A stretch of 64,000 nt of DNA from Kitasatospora sp. GP82 (GTDB taxonomy: Bacteria > Actinomycetota > Actinomycetes > Streptomycetales > Streptomycetaceae): NCBI RefSeq assembly GCF_029892105.1, contig NZ_JARZAJ010000015.1, positions 62,001 through 126,000 on the forward strand, in the 5' to 3' direction. Positions 49,854 through 57,400 of this stretch are shown piece by piece (position 1 is the stretch's first letter; every line of letters begins with the position of its first letter). The notes under the pieces are model-generated. The model saw nothing but the letters and a program-made list of their open reading frames with translations, made no database searches and was not told the DNA's origin. Position numbers and translations under genes: made by a program.

Positions 49854-50882
49854 TCAGCGCTCCGTGACCACCAGCTCCACCACGTCCGTACCACCCGCCA
49901 CGAAGGCCTCGCGCAGTTCGCCGCCGACCGCATCGGGCTCGGCGGCGACGCGCTCACCGGAGACGTACACCACCCGCACCCCCAGGTACTCCATCCGGTG
50001 CTGGCCGCCCCGGACCCAGGCCGCCTCGCCCTCGCTGACACAGCGCAGCTCCGAGTCCACCTCGACCGCGACACCCGCCCGGGGCCAGTACAGGTCGGGC
50101 ACGGCGACATAGGTGCCACCGCGCATCCGCAGCTCGGGGCCAGTCAGCGGGACGGGGAGCAGCCACTCGTCCACCAGCTCGCCCAGCCGGTCCAGCACCG
50201 ACTCCCGCTCCGCTGCGAGGAGTTCGTCCAGCACCGCCCGCACCCGGACCTCGCCCAGCAGCCCGGCCTCCCTCAGCTCGGCCAGCAACTCCCGCAGCGT
50301 GCAGGCCGGCCCGCTGCGCGACACGGCCTCCCCGAGCACCGCCCGCAGCAGCCGGTCATCGGCCTCGCCGCGTTCGAAGGCGCCCTCGTCCATCCACTCG
50401 CGCACGGTGTCCGCAACCGCCCGCGGCACCGGTGCGCAGGCCAGTCCGTGCACCGATCTGGCCTCCAACTCCCTCTCGGTGCGCCGGATTCGGACCTCCC
50501 CGGCATCCCGAAGCCGCCGCTGCCTGGGCACCAGGACGTCCACCTCGGTGACGGCGGGCAGCCGGGGCGCCGAGGCGAAGCCGTACAGCGCCAGCGCGGC
50601 CGCACCCGTGATCACCGCCCCCTCGCGGCGCCCCTCCTCACGACCGTCCTGCGCCGCGTAGAGCAGCGCCGCCCACATCCGCTGCTCGGGCGTCGGCTCG
50701 CCACCCTGCAGCAGGTACACCCGGGGCAGCAGCCGCTGCCACGGGCCGCCCCGCCGGCAGTGCTCGCCGACCACTCTGGCCGGCACGCCCCGGGCGCGCA
50801 GCTGACTGGCCGTGACGACGTTCTGCTGACGGCGCGCCAGTTCTTCGAGGGAGGGATGCGAAGAAGGAATCTGGTAGTTCAT
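49854..50882 (-). CDS. AbiEi-like HTH protein with DUF559-type C-terminus
   Basis: A 342-residue protein. The N-terminus (ELARRQQNVVTASQLRARGV, then RRGGPWQRLLPRVYLLQGG) is the winged-helix of AbiEi-type antitoxins. The middle (ITGAAALALYGF, VLVPRQRRL) matches the AbiEi/transcriptional regulator family. The end (VPDLYWPRAGVAVEVDSE..., VVYVSGERV) resembles the DUF559 nuclease-like fold. ATG 50882 has GGGGAGGG eight nt upstream. No adjacent AbiEii toxin is present. Such solitary proteins are common in actinobacteria and their role is unknown. Confidence 0.8.
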   Translation of the reverse strand: MNYQIPSSHPSLEELARRQQNVVTASQLRARGVPARVVGEHCRRGGPWQRLLPRVYLLQGGEPTPEQRMWAALLYAAQDGREEGRREGAVITGAAALALYGFASAPRLPAVTEVDVLVPRQRRLRDAGEVRIRRTERELEARSVHGLACAPVPRAVADTVREWMDEGAFERGEADDRLLRAVLGEAVSRSGPACTLRELLAELREAGLLGEVRVRAVLDELLAAERESVLDRLGELVDEWLLPVPLTGPELRMRGGTYVAVPDLYWPRAGVAVEVDSELRCVSEGEAAWVRGGQHRMEYLGVRVVYVSGERVAAEPDAVGGELREAFVAGGTDVVELVVTER

Positions 50883-51198
50883 GCCGACACCCTCCCCAAC
50901 AGCTCGGCTGCCGCATCGGCGACCTGACGCACTGTTACCCAACCGTCGCGAAATCGGGACTGCCCTGCACTAAAGTCCCCATACCCTCACTCATTCGGCG
51001 TAACGGACGTTCATCCTGTTGCCGGTTTCGACCGCAGTTGGCCTGTGCCATCCGATTTTTCGCCATCTGCAACTTCCGCCGGGGTCGATCCACGGCAGCC
51101 TGTTGAGCTGGGACGTCTGACCGACAGTGACGAAGGCCATACGGTGAAGCACCACCCCGAGGTCACGGCCGACCTTCTCGATTGCCTACCATCACCTC
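50883..51198. other. 316-nt divergent intergenic region
   Basis: It lies between the AbiEi-like gene and the 51199 gene and has somewhat lower GC than its neighbours. No gene or strong hairpin is seen; promoters are presumably here. Confidence 0.4.
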
Positions 51199-51732
51199 AT
51201 GCCACGCGATGAGTCCGCCGGCCTGCGTGCCGCCCAACTTCGTCTCGGCCGTCTGCCCGGTTACGTCCGCCAGCCAGACCTGGCCCGCCGCAACGGCGAG
51301 GACGGCCGCACGTACAAGAAGGGCTGGGAGGTCCGCTTCACCGCGCGGACCGAGGAGGAGATAGCCGAGATCCGCGAGCTGGTGATCGCGGCGGGGTTCG
51401 CCCCGGCCCGCCCCTTCTTCAAGGGACACCAGCTGATCCAGCCCGTCTACGGCATCGCAGCAGTCCAGGCGTACCTCGCCGCGCGCGAGGCGGTCGAGGC
51501 CCCGGCCCGCACCCGGGGCGGCAGAGCGCGCATTCCCAGCCAGTGCTGCGCCGAGCCGGCCCGCACCGAGGCGGGCCGCGCCGAGGCCGGCCAGCACGAA
51601 CGGACGTCCGCCCAGCGGGACTGCTCCGATCGCAACCGGGCCGATTGGGAGCGGCGTACGGCTGCCGCCCCTGCGGCGGCGGCGCTGCGGACCCACCAGG
51701 GGGCAGAGCCCGGCAGACGAGCAGAGGCGTAG
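51199..51732 (+). CDS. Hypothetical actinobacterial protein
   Basis: A 177-residue protein. The first 100 residues look well conserved (YKKGWEVRFTARTEEEIAEI, LVIAAGFAPARPFFKGHQLI, QPVYGIAAV) and resemble small conserved hypothetical proteins. The last 75 are low-complexity Ala/Arg/Gln-rich with irregular composition, so the true end may have been altered by a frameshift. No function is assigned. Confidence 0.6.
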   Translation: MPRDESAGLRAAQLRLGRLPGYVRQPDLARRNGEDGRTYKKGWEVRFTARTEEEIAEIRELVIAAGFAPARPFFKGHQLIQPVYGIAAVQAYLAAREAVEAPARTRGGRARIPSQCCAEPARTEAGRAEAGQHERTSAQRDCSDRNRADWERRTAAAPAAAALRTHQGAEPGRRAEA

Positions 51733-51786
51733 GTCAACGGGCCGGCAGCCGGTCGTACGTCTTGAAGGTGTGCTCGGCCTCGTAGG

Positions 51787-52008
51787 TCATCGGCTTGCCG
51801 TCCGGGGAGGCAGGCCGAGGCGGTGGTCCGGCGTCCCGGACAGCGGAGCGCGGCCCTGGGCCGCGGGGACGGCGACGTCGTCGGCGTAGGCGAAGCCCGG
51901 AGCGTAGGCCGCCACAAGAACGGCCACGGCGGCCGCCCCGGCGAGAGCGGTCCCGGCCCGGCGGGCAAGGGAGGGGCGGGTGGCGGCGGGGGCGGCGTTG
52001 ATCTCCAT
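51787..52008 (-). CDS. Small predicted membrane/secreted protein, probably frameshifted
   Basis: The 73-codon frame starts MEINAAPAATRPSLARRAGT and has a hydrophobic segment (ALAGAAAVAVLVAAYAPGFAYA) that could be a signal peptide ending AYA. After ...TPDHRLG the frame runs out, while the neighbouring frame continues as ASPDGKPMTYEAEHTFKTYD to a stop at 51734, reading like a natural C-terminus. One missing or extra base near 51806-51825 would join them. No family is recognised. Confidence 0.5.
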   Translation of the reverse strand: MEINAAPAATRPSLARRAGTALAGAAAVAVLVAAYAPGFAYADDVAVPAAQGRAPLSGTPDHRLGLPPRTASR

Positions 52009-52090
52009 GCCCAGCAGTCTGCCGTCCGCCGCACCGGTGCGGCCATCGGTGACACCCCCGTCCCACCCCTGAGCCAACCATGATCCATCG

Positions 52091-53206
52091 TCAGGGCTTC
52101 ACCCCGAGAGGCGGATGGTCGATATGCACGGTGGCTGCCAGCAGCCGGGGAACGGCCCTGATCAGCGCCTGTTCGGCCGCCTCCGCCACCTGGTGCCCGG
52201 CGATCACCGTCAGCCCGCCGTCGACCACCACCTCGGCCTCCGCCCGCAGCGAGTGCCCGATCCAGCGCATGCGCAGCGCGCCCACCCCCTGGACACCCGC
52301 CACCGCGCGGAGTTCGCGCTCCGCCGTGTCCACCAGCGCCGGATCGACGGCATCCATCAGCCGTCGCCCCACCTCCCGCACGGAGGTGCGCAGCGCCAGC
52401 AGGATCGCGCCCGTGATGATCAGGCCGACGACCGGGTCGGCGAGCTTCCAGCCGAGCGCACTGCCCGCCGCGCCCAGCAGTACGGCCAGCGAGGTCAGCC
52501 CGTCCGTACGGGCGTGCAGACCGTCCGCGACCAGGGCGGCCGAGCCGATCGCACGCCCGGTGCGGATCCGGTGGCGGGCCACCCACTCGTTGCCCAGGCA
52601 GCCGACCAGCGCCGCCCCGACGACCGCCCACAGGTGGGTGACCGGCTGCGGGTGGAGCAGCCGGTCCACGGCGGTGGCCGCGGCAAGGACCGAGGAGGCC
52701 AGCACCGCGAGCACCACGGCCACCCCGGCGAGGTCCTCGGCCCGCCCGTAGCCGTAGGTGTAACGACGGTTGGCGGCCCGGCGGCCGAGCAGGAAGGCCA
52801 GGCCGATCGGTACGGCGGTGAGGGCGTCGGCGAGGTTGTGGACGGTGTCGCCGAGCAGCGCGACCGAGCCGGAGAGTACGACGATCGCCGCCTGCGCCCC
52901 GGCCGTCAGGCCCAGGACGAGCAGCGACGTCCAGAGCGTGCGCAGGCCCCGGCCGGAGGATTCCAGGGCGTCGTCCACCCGGGCGGCGGCCTCGTGCGAG
53001 TGCGGCCCGAGGACGTGCGACAGCCGGTGGGCGAGACTGCGCCCCGCGCGACCGCCGTGTCGGCCCTGGTCGTGGCCGTGGTGATGCTCGGGGTAGTGAT
53101 CGGGGTGGTGATCGGGGGCGCGCCCGCCGCTGTGCGCTTCGGTCGGGCCATGGGTGTGACTTCGGCCGGTGCCAGGGCCGTGGTGGTGGTCCGCGTATGC
53201 CTCCAT
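52091..53206 (-). CDS. Cation diffusion facilitator (CDF) metal exporter
   Basis: A 371-residue proton-coupled Zn/Co/Cd-type exporter. The N-terminal 70 residues are very His-rich (HHHG, HTHG, DHHPDHYPEHHHGHD), a metal-sensing or buffering tail. Six TM helices follow; the transport-site motifs are GDTVHNLADALT in TM2 and ADGLHARTDGL in TM5 (HxxxD pairs). The C-terminal cytosolic domain ends VHIDHPPLG. ATG 53206 is favoured over GTG 53215. The metal is not decided. Confidence 0.93.
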   Translation of the reverse strand: MEAYADHHHGPGTGRSHTHGPTEAHSGGRAPDHHPDHYPEHHHGHDQGRHGGRAGRSLAHRLSHVLGPHSHEAAARVDDALESSGRGLRTLWTSLLVLGLTAGAQAAIVVLSGSVALLGDTVHNLADALTAVPIGLAFLLGRRAANRRYTYGYGRAEDLAGVAVVLAVLASSVLAAATAVDRLLHPQPVTHLWAVVGAALVGCLGNEWVARHRIRTGRAIGSAALVADGLHARTDGLTSLAVLLGAAGSALGWKLADPVVGLIITGAILLALRTSVREVGRRLMDAVDPALVDTAERELRAVAGVQGVGALRMRWIGHSLRAEAEVVVDGGLTVIAGHQVAEAAEQALIRAVPRLLAATVHIDHPPLGVKP

Positions 53207-53444
53207 AGAGACCACGGTGGCACAGTAACTTCCTTGCAGCCACTGCCGTTCTACCCACCGTGACCAGCTGCGATACCGTTGCGGCCACAGCCGCCTCGCA
53301 CCGCCGCTGACAGGTCGTCATACAGCGGCTCAATAAAGCCCTTTCCGGGAAGCTGATGAGACTTGTCACTCAAAGCAGCCACCGCAGGGCCTAGAGTGAG
53401 CATCGGGTGCTCCCTTGCTGCCGAGACCAGATCGAGAGGCCGAT

Positions 53445-53960
53445 GTGACTGACAGTCATGTCCCTTCCACCGGCCTCGGCAATTCGGACGAGGCCCGGGC
53501 CATCGGCTACGACTTGGGTGAACTCTCCGCCATGCCACTGGAGTTCACGGCCTTCCGGGAGCTTCACCATCCCCGGTACCTCAGCTACGCCCGGGTGTGG
53601 TTCCGCGACCGGGACCACGCTGCGGAGATCGTCGAACTGGCCTTCCGGGCGCTGGCCACGGTCTGGCCAAAGGTGCTGAGCAGTCCCAACCCGGCCGCCG
53701 AAGCCTGGCAGATCCTGCGCACCATCGTCTCGGAGCGGATCGAGAACCCCGACAGCCCCATGAGCGCGGACGGCCCCGACGGCCGCATCACCTCCGGCGT
53801 CCCCGAGCAGCGGCCCGCCGCCATGGAGGAGGACCTCGCCATCCTGCACTATGTGGTCGGCCTCGCCACCCCGGAGATCGCCGATGTCGTCGGCGCCGAC
53901 ACCGCGAGCATCGCCAGCCAACTGCGGCACGCCCTGAGGCACGAGCCGGCCGAGTGGTGA
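53445..53960 (+). CDS. ECF-sigma-like regulatory protein
   Basis: A 171-residue protein whose RYLSYARVWFRDRDHAAEIV resembles ECF sigma region 2 and whose LHYVVGLATPEIADVVGADT followed by ASIASQLRHALRH resembles the region 4 HTH. Conserved DNA-contact residues are poorly kept, so it may be a sigma-like regulator rather than a functional sigma factor. GTG 53445 has GAGAGG five nt upstream. No anti-sigma gene is next to it. Confidence 0.7.
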   Translation: MTDSHVPSTGLGNSDEARAIGYDLGELSAMPLEFTAFRELHHPRYLSYARVWFRDRDHAAEIVELAFRALATVWPKVLSSPNPAAEAWQILRTIVSERIENPDSPMSADGPDGRITSGVPEQRPAAMEEDLAILHYVVGLATPEIADVVGADTASIASQLRHALRHEPAEW

Positions 53961-54070
53961 TCACCCCGCTCCCGCCGTGATCGCAATCACCCGCCCTGCC
54001 GTTTACTCGCGGGCCCTGCCGGGCGAAAGATGATCTCGATGTGGATCACGACCCGGTAGGAGTCCTTCGC

Positions 54071-55135
54071 ATGTCCCTCGAACACGCCATCGCGATGATC
54101 GGGCACCAGGCCGACGCCTGCGCCGAGTTGGAGTCACCGCTGTACGCCGCCCTGCTCCGACGAGTGGCGCGGGACGTCCGGGACGGCGGCCCGTGCGCCG
54201 CCGCCATCGCCGGATACGAGGACGCTCCGGGACCCGATGCGATCGCGCTGCGGCTGCTGGGCGGCGTGCACGCACTCGTCCTCACCGGCCGGGCCCCGGC
54301 ACTCGCCGCCCACTACCCGAGCGCCGGCGGTTCCTTCGACCCGGGCGAGACCGACGCGATCTGGTCCGCCTTCCGGAGCACCGTCGCGGCCGAACTCCCC
54401 TGGATCAGGGACTGGATGACCCGTCCCCCGCAGACCAACGAGGTCGGCCGCGCCAACCTGCTGATCACCGGCCTACTGCACGCCCTGGCCCGGTACCCGC
54501 TCCCGGTCAGGATCTTCGAGCTCGGTGCCAGTGCCGGGCTCAACCTCCTCGCGGACCGCTTCCGTTACGAGTCCGCCGGTTTCGCATACGGCCAGGCCGA
54601 GTCCCCCGTACTGCTCCCGGACGCCTGGCACGGCGCCCCGCCGGCCTGGCTCACCGGCCCGCAGCCCACCGTCTCCGTCACCGAACGGCGCGGCTGCGAC
54701 CTGACCCCGATCGACCCCGTCTCCCCCGAAGGCTCACTCGCCCTGCGCGCGTACGTCTGGGCCGACCAGCCCGCCCGGGCCGCCAGGCTGGACGGCGCAC
54801 TCCAGCTGGCCGCCACGACGCCCGTACCGGTCGAACCTCTCGGGGCCGCCGAGTTCCTCGGCGCCGTGGAGCCGGCCGAGGGCACACTGACCGTGGTCTG
54901 GCACTCCGTGATGCGCCAGTACGTACCGGCCGAGGAGTGGGCGCTCGTGGAGGCCGAGTTGGAGCGGCTGGCCAGGACGAGCACGACCGCCGCGCCATTC
55001 GCCCACATCGCCTTCGAGCCGCGCCGGGTCGGCAAGGAGCACCGCTTCCTGCTCACCGTCCGGACCGGGCGGGCCGGTGAGCAGGTCATCGCCGAAGCCA
55101 GGCCGCACGGACTTCCGGCCCGGACGGTCGACTGA
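54071..55135 (+). CDS. DUF2332 family protein
   Basis: A 354-residue cytosolic protein of the DUF2332 family (actinobacterial, function unknown). Marker motifs are PPQTNEVGRANLL, RIFELGASAGLNLLADRF, TERRGCDLTPIDP and VVWHSVMRQYV. The ELGASAGLNL segment resembles a methyltransferase glycine loop, so a SAM-dependent activity is conceivable. ATG 54071 lies 8 nt after GGAG. Confidence 0.88.
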   Translation: MSLEHAIAMIGHQADACAELESPLYAALLRRVARDVRDGGPCAAAIAGYEDAPGPDAIALRLLGGVHALVLTGRAPALAAHYPSAGGSFDPGETDAIWSAFRSTVAAELPWIRDWMTRPPQTNEVGRANLLITGLLHALARYPLPVRIFELGASAGLNLLADRFRYESAGFAYGQAESPVLLPDAWHGAPPAWLTGPQPTVSVTERRGCDLTPIDPVSPEGSLALRAYVWADQPARAARLDGALQLAATTPVPVEPLGAAEFLGAVEPAEGTLTVVWHSVMRQYVPAEEWALVEAELERLARTSTTAAPFAHIAFEPRRVGKEHRFLLTVRTGRAGEQVIAEARPHGLPARTVD

Positions 55136-55142
55136 CGGTGCG

Positions 55143-55676
55143 TCAGGGCCTTGCGCCGGTGACGTCGAAGAGGTGGTGCACCGGGTCGTGGATCAGGTAG
55201 CGCGAGAACGACTCCACCGTGAAGCGCGCGCCGTCACTCCGGCTCCCGGTGCGCTGCCACTGCTCGCCGGAGACGGCCGCGAAGGACGCCTCCAGCCGCT
55301 CCGCAGCCTGCGCCAACTCCACGGCGACGACCGCCGGTTCCTGCTCGCCGTACCGCTCGGCGACGGCGGTCTCGTCCTGGTCCCAGTTCGCGAAGAGCGG
55401 GCCGTCCTGGGTGAGCATCAGGTCCAGGCGGACGTCGAAGAGCCGGAAGACGTCCCGGACATGGCAGGCGTACTCCAGGTCCGACCACACCTGTGGACGG
55501 GGGCGCCGGCGCAACCGTTCCTCGGAGCGCTCGGTGAGCAGGGCCACCCAGGCGGCGGCGTTGGCGCGCACCATCGCGGCGACGTCCTCACGGACGACGG
55601 CAGGGGTGTCCAGACCGCAGTCCGGGCAGGGGAACTCGAGGACCCAGGTCCAGTCCTTGGTGTCAGGTGTGATCAT
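55143..55676 (-). CDS. DinB-like family protein
   Basis: A 177-residue DinB/YfiT-type four-helix protein, often a thiol-dependent metal-binding transferase. It begins MITPDTKDWTWVLEFPCPDC (a CxxC that is characteristic of this subgroup), then VWSDLEYACHVRDVFRLFD with the family His, and the C-terminal YLIHDPVHHLFDV with the remaining His ligands. It is convergent with the DUF2332 gene, 7 nt between stops. Confidence 0.85.
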   Translation of the reverse strand: MITPDTKDWTWVLEFPCPDCGLDTPAVVREDVAAMVRANAAAWVALLTERSEERLRRRPRPQVWSDLEYACHVRDVFRLFDVRLDLMLTQDGPLFANWDQDETAVAERYGEQEPAVVAVELAQAAERLEASFAAVSGEQWQRTGSRSDGARFTVESFSRYLIHDPVHHLFDVTGARP

Positions 55677-55679
55677 GCG

Positions 55680-56045
55680 TCCAGGATGGCCCGGCCACCC
55701 TCGGCTCCACCAGCGGCCGGACCGCCAGGGAGTGCCAAGATCCTGCCAGTGCCGCCCGGCCCGCTCCCCTCCGGCGGCCACCCTGCTCCGGCTCCCCCGC
55801 CCTGGTGCTGGTCGCGACGACCGCCTTGTACTGGATCGCCCGGGTAGCCGTCCGCACGGGCCTGTTCGATCACATGCTCGCCGAGTACCCGGCCGATTCC
55901 GCGCCCGGACCGGCCGGGGCGGACCATGAACCGCGCATTGGCCATGTGCGAGCCCGGCCCCGCCTGGTTGGGGTGTGTCTCGGCGGCGCCCAGGAGCGTG
56001 CCGTCCTCGTCCACCGCGCCTCGTGGCCGCCGGCCCGGCTCCCGG
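55680..56045 (-). pseudogene. Degraded GNAT acetyltransferase
   Basis: One minus-strand frame reads DEDGTLLGAAETHPNQAGPG, then MANARFMVRPGRSGRGIGRVLGEHVIEQARADGYPG, whose R-G-x-G-x-G core is the acetyl-CoA site. The remainder, AIQYKAVVATSTRA, is found in the next frame, and a WQDLG-like trace in the third. The N-terminal third is missing. This is a frameshifted, truncated gene. Confidence 0.7.
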
Positions 56046-56060
56046 GTCACTGTGCCCGGG

Positions 56061-56582
56061 TCACTGTGCCGGGGGTTGCGCAGGGCAGCCCTGGACCAGG
56101 TCCTTGGACAGCCAGACCTCCGCATAGGGGTCGTCCCCGTACGGCTCGGTCGCCCGGTAGCCGAGTCGCCCGTACAGCGCGATCGCCTCGACGAGGTCCT
56201 TGCGGGTGTTGAGCAGCATCCTGGAGACCCCGCGAGCCCGGGCCACCTCCTCCGCCGCACCCACCAGCGTGGTCCCGCCCCCACCGCGCCGGGCCTCCAC
56301 CCGGACGAACACGCGCGTCAACTCCGCCACCCCGCCGTCCAGCCAGCGCATCCCCACGCAGCCGACCGGCAGCTCACCGTCCCGCGCGACCAGGAACACA
56401 CCCTGCGGCTCACTGACGTCGCTGCCGTCGCCCACCACCTCGACGATCTCGGACTCCGCCGCCGGGCGGTCGCAGTAACGCCTGATCAGCTCCTCGGCGT
56501 AGGCACGCCGCAGCACCATGGCATCAGGGTGGCCGACCGGAGCTTCGGTAACCGTCCAGCCGGACGGGGCGGAGTTGTTCAT
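56061..56582 (-). CDS. GNAT-family N-acetyltransferase
   Basis: A 173-residue acetyl-CoA-dependent N-acetyltransferase. It has GVFLVARDGELPVGCVGMR, the CoA-binding VEARRGGGGTTLVGAAEEVA and the terminal LYGRLGYRATEPYGDDPYAE. ATG 56582 is preceded by GAGG; the longer upstream frame belongs to an unrelated remnant. The acceptor is unknown. It is intact, unlike the neighbouring GNAT debris. Confidence 0.85.
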   Translation of the reverse strand: MNNSAPSGWTVTEAPVGHPDAMVLRRAYAEELIRRYCDRPAAESEIVEVVGDGSDVSEPQGVFLVARDGELPVGCVGMRWLDGGVAELTRVFVRVEARRGGGGTTLVGAAEEVARARGVSRMLLNTRKDLVEAIALYGRLGYRATEPYGDDPYAEVWLSKDLVQGCPAQPPAQ

Positions 56583-57088
56583 ACGCCTCATTCTCCGAGC
56601 GGTGGCAACTCCTTTTCCCCGCCGGGCCTCGGCCGGCCACAGCGCCGGATCCATGTCACGCACATGCCGCCCCTCGGGCAACTCCGCCTCCCACACCGGC
56701 GAACCGCCCGCCATCCAGAGCCACAAGAGGAGGCGGGCTGCCTCAGTGCCGTGGCCACGGCCGGGGCTGAGGGCGATGCGGAAGGCTGTGGACTCGCTGT
56801 CGTAGTCGCGCTCGTCCCGGCTGCCGGGAGGGCAGTCGTCAGGCGCGCCCACCGCGTCAAGCCCGCTGCCGCAAGGTAAGCAGGAATCCCCCGGCCTCGG
56901 CCGGGGAGCACTTCACCACCAGAAGGCCGGTTTCACGCCTGGAAGGCCGCCTGCGCGACGCCCACATGTGGGAGGGGCAACGGTACGACGTCCTGTGGAT
57001 GGCCGCTCTGCGCAGCGAGTGGCGGGCATCCGCTGCCGAGCGACCGACACCGCCGCCCGCTGCCCGCTGCCCGCTGCCCGGTACGGCA
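56583..57088. other. 506-nt region of degenerate sequence
   Basis: It holds a GNAT-like remnant (56715-56800) and other short minus-strand stretches with coding-like codon bias (for example VWEAELPEGRHVRDMDPALW near 56640-56700), but no intact gene. Confidence 0.5.
56715..56800 (-). pseudogene. Second GNAT remnant
   Basis: The frame reads STAFRIALSPGRGHGTEAAR followed by LLLWL, the acetyl-CoA-binding segment of RimJ/RimL-type acetyltransferases. There is no start or remainder of the domain. Confidence 0.55.
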
Positions 57089-57313
57089 TCAGCCGGCGTT
57101 GCCCTGCACCGCGCAGAGCGCAGCAACACTCGAAGGAGTGAGCCCGAGCCGGCCCAGCAGAGCGCTGCAGACCGCAGCCTCCTGCGGCGTCTTGGGCCCA
57201 TTGGTCCCGTCGGCGACCGCCGGTTGCGCAGCAACCAGCGGCGCCGCCATCAGCACCGCGGAACACACCGCACGGGTGGCGAACTTCTTCAGCATCGACG
57301 TCGAGATGAACAC
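57089..57313 (-). CDS. Small secreted protein
   Basis: A 74-residue protein with a Sec signal (KFATRAVCSAVLMAAPLVAA, then QPAVA) and a mature part of about 40 residues with two Cys (AAVCSALLG, VAALCAVQG) that could form a disulfide. It starts at GTG 57313, or at ATG 57295. Its likely ribosome site GAAGGG lies inside the hairpin 57317-57364 that ends the mycosin transcript. Function is unknown. Confidence 0.65.
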   Translation of the reverse strand: MFISTSMLKKFATRAVCSAVLMAAPLVAAQPAVADGTNGPKTPQEAAVCSALLGRLGLTPSSVAALCAVQGNAG

Positions 57314-57316
57314 AAT

Positions 57317-57364
57317 CGGCCCTTCGGATAGGCGATGGACGAGCCATCCCTATCCGAAGGGCCG
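57317..57364 (-). terminator. Two-tier hairpin between mycP and the small secreted gene
   Basis: The outer arms 57317-57332 and 57349-57364 are perfectly complementary (16 bp). An inner GATGG/CCATC stem closes the loop. It is a terminator for mycP and may also hide the ribosome site of the next gene if read through. Confidence 0.8.
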
Positions 57365-57400
57365 TTCGCATGCGGGGATACTCCGCGGTCCGTGGGCGTG

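Noticed and set aside
51163..51696. Minus-strand 177-codon frame opposite the 51199 gene
   Set aside because: Mirror of the plus-strand frame; the plus strand has the better conserved-looking N-terminal 100 residues.
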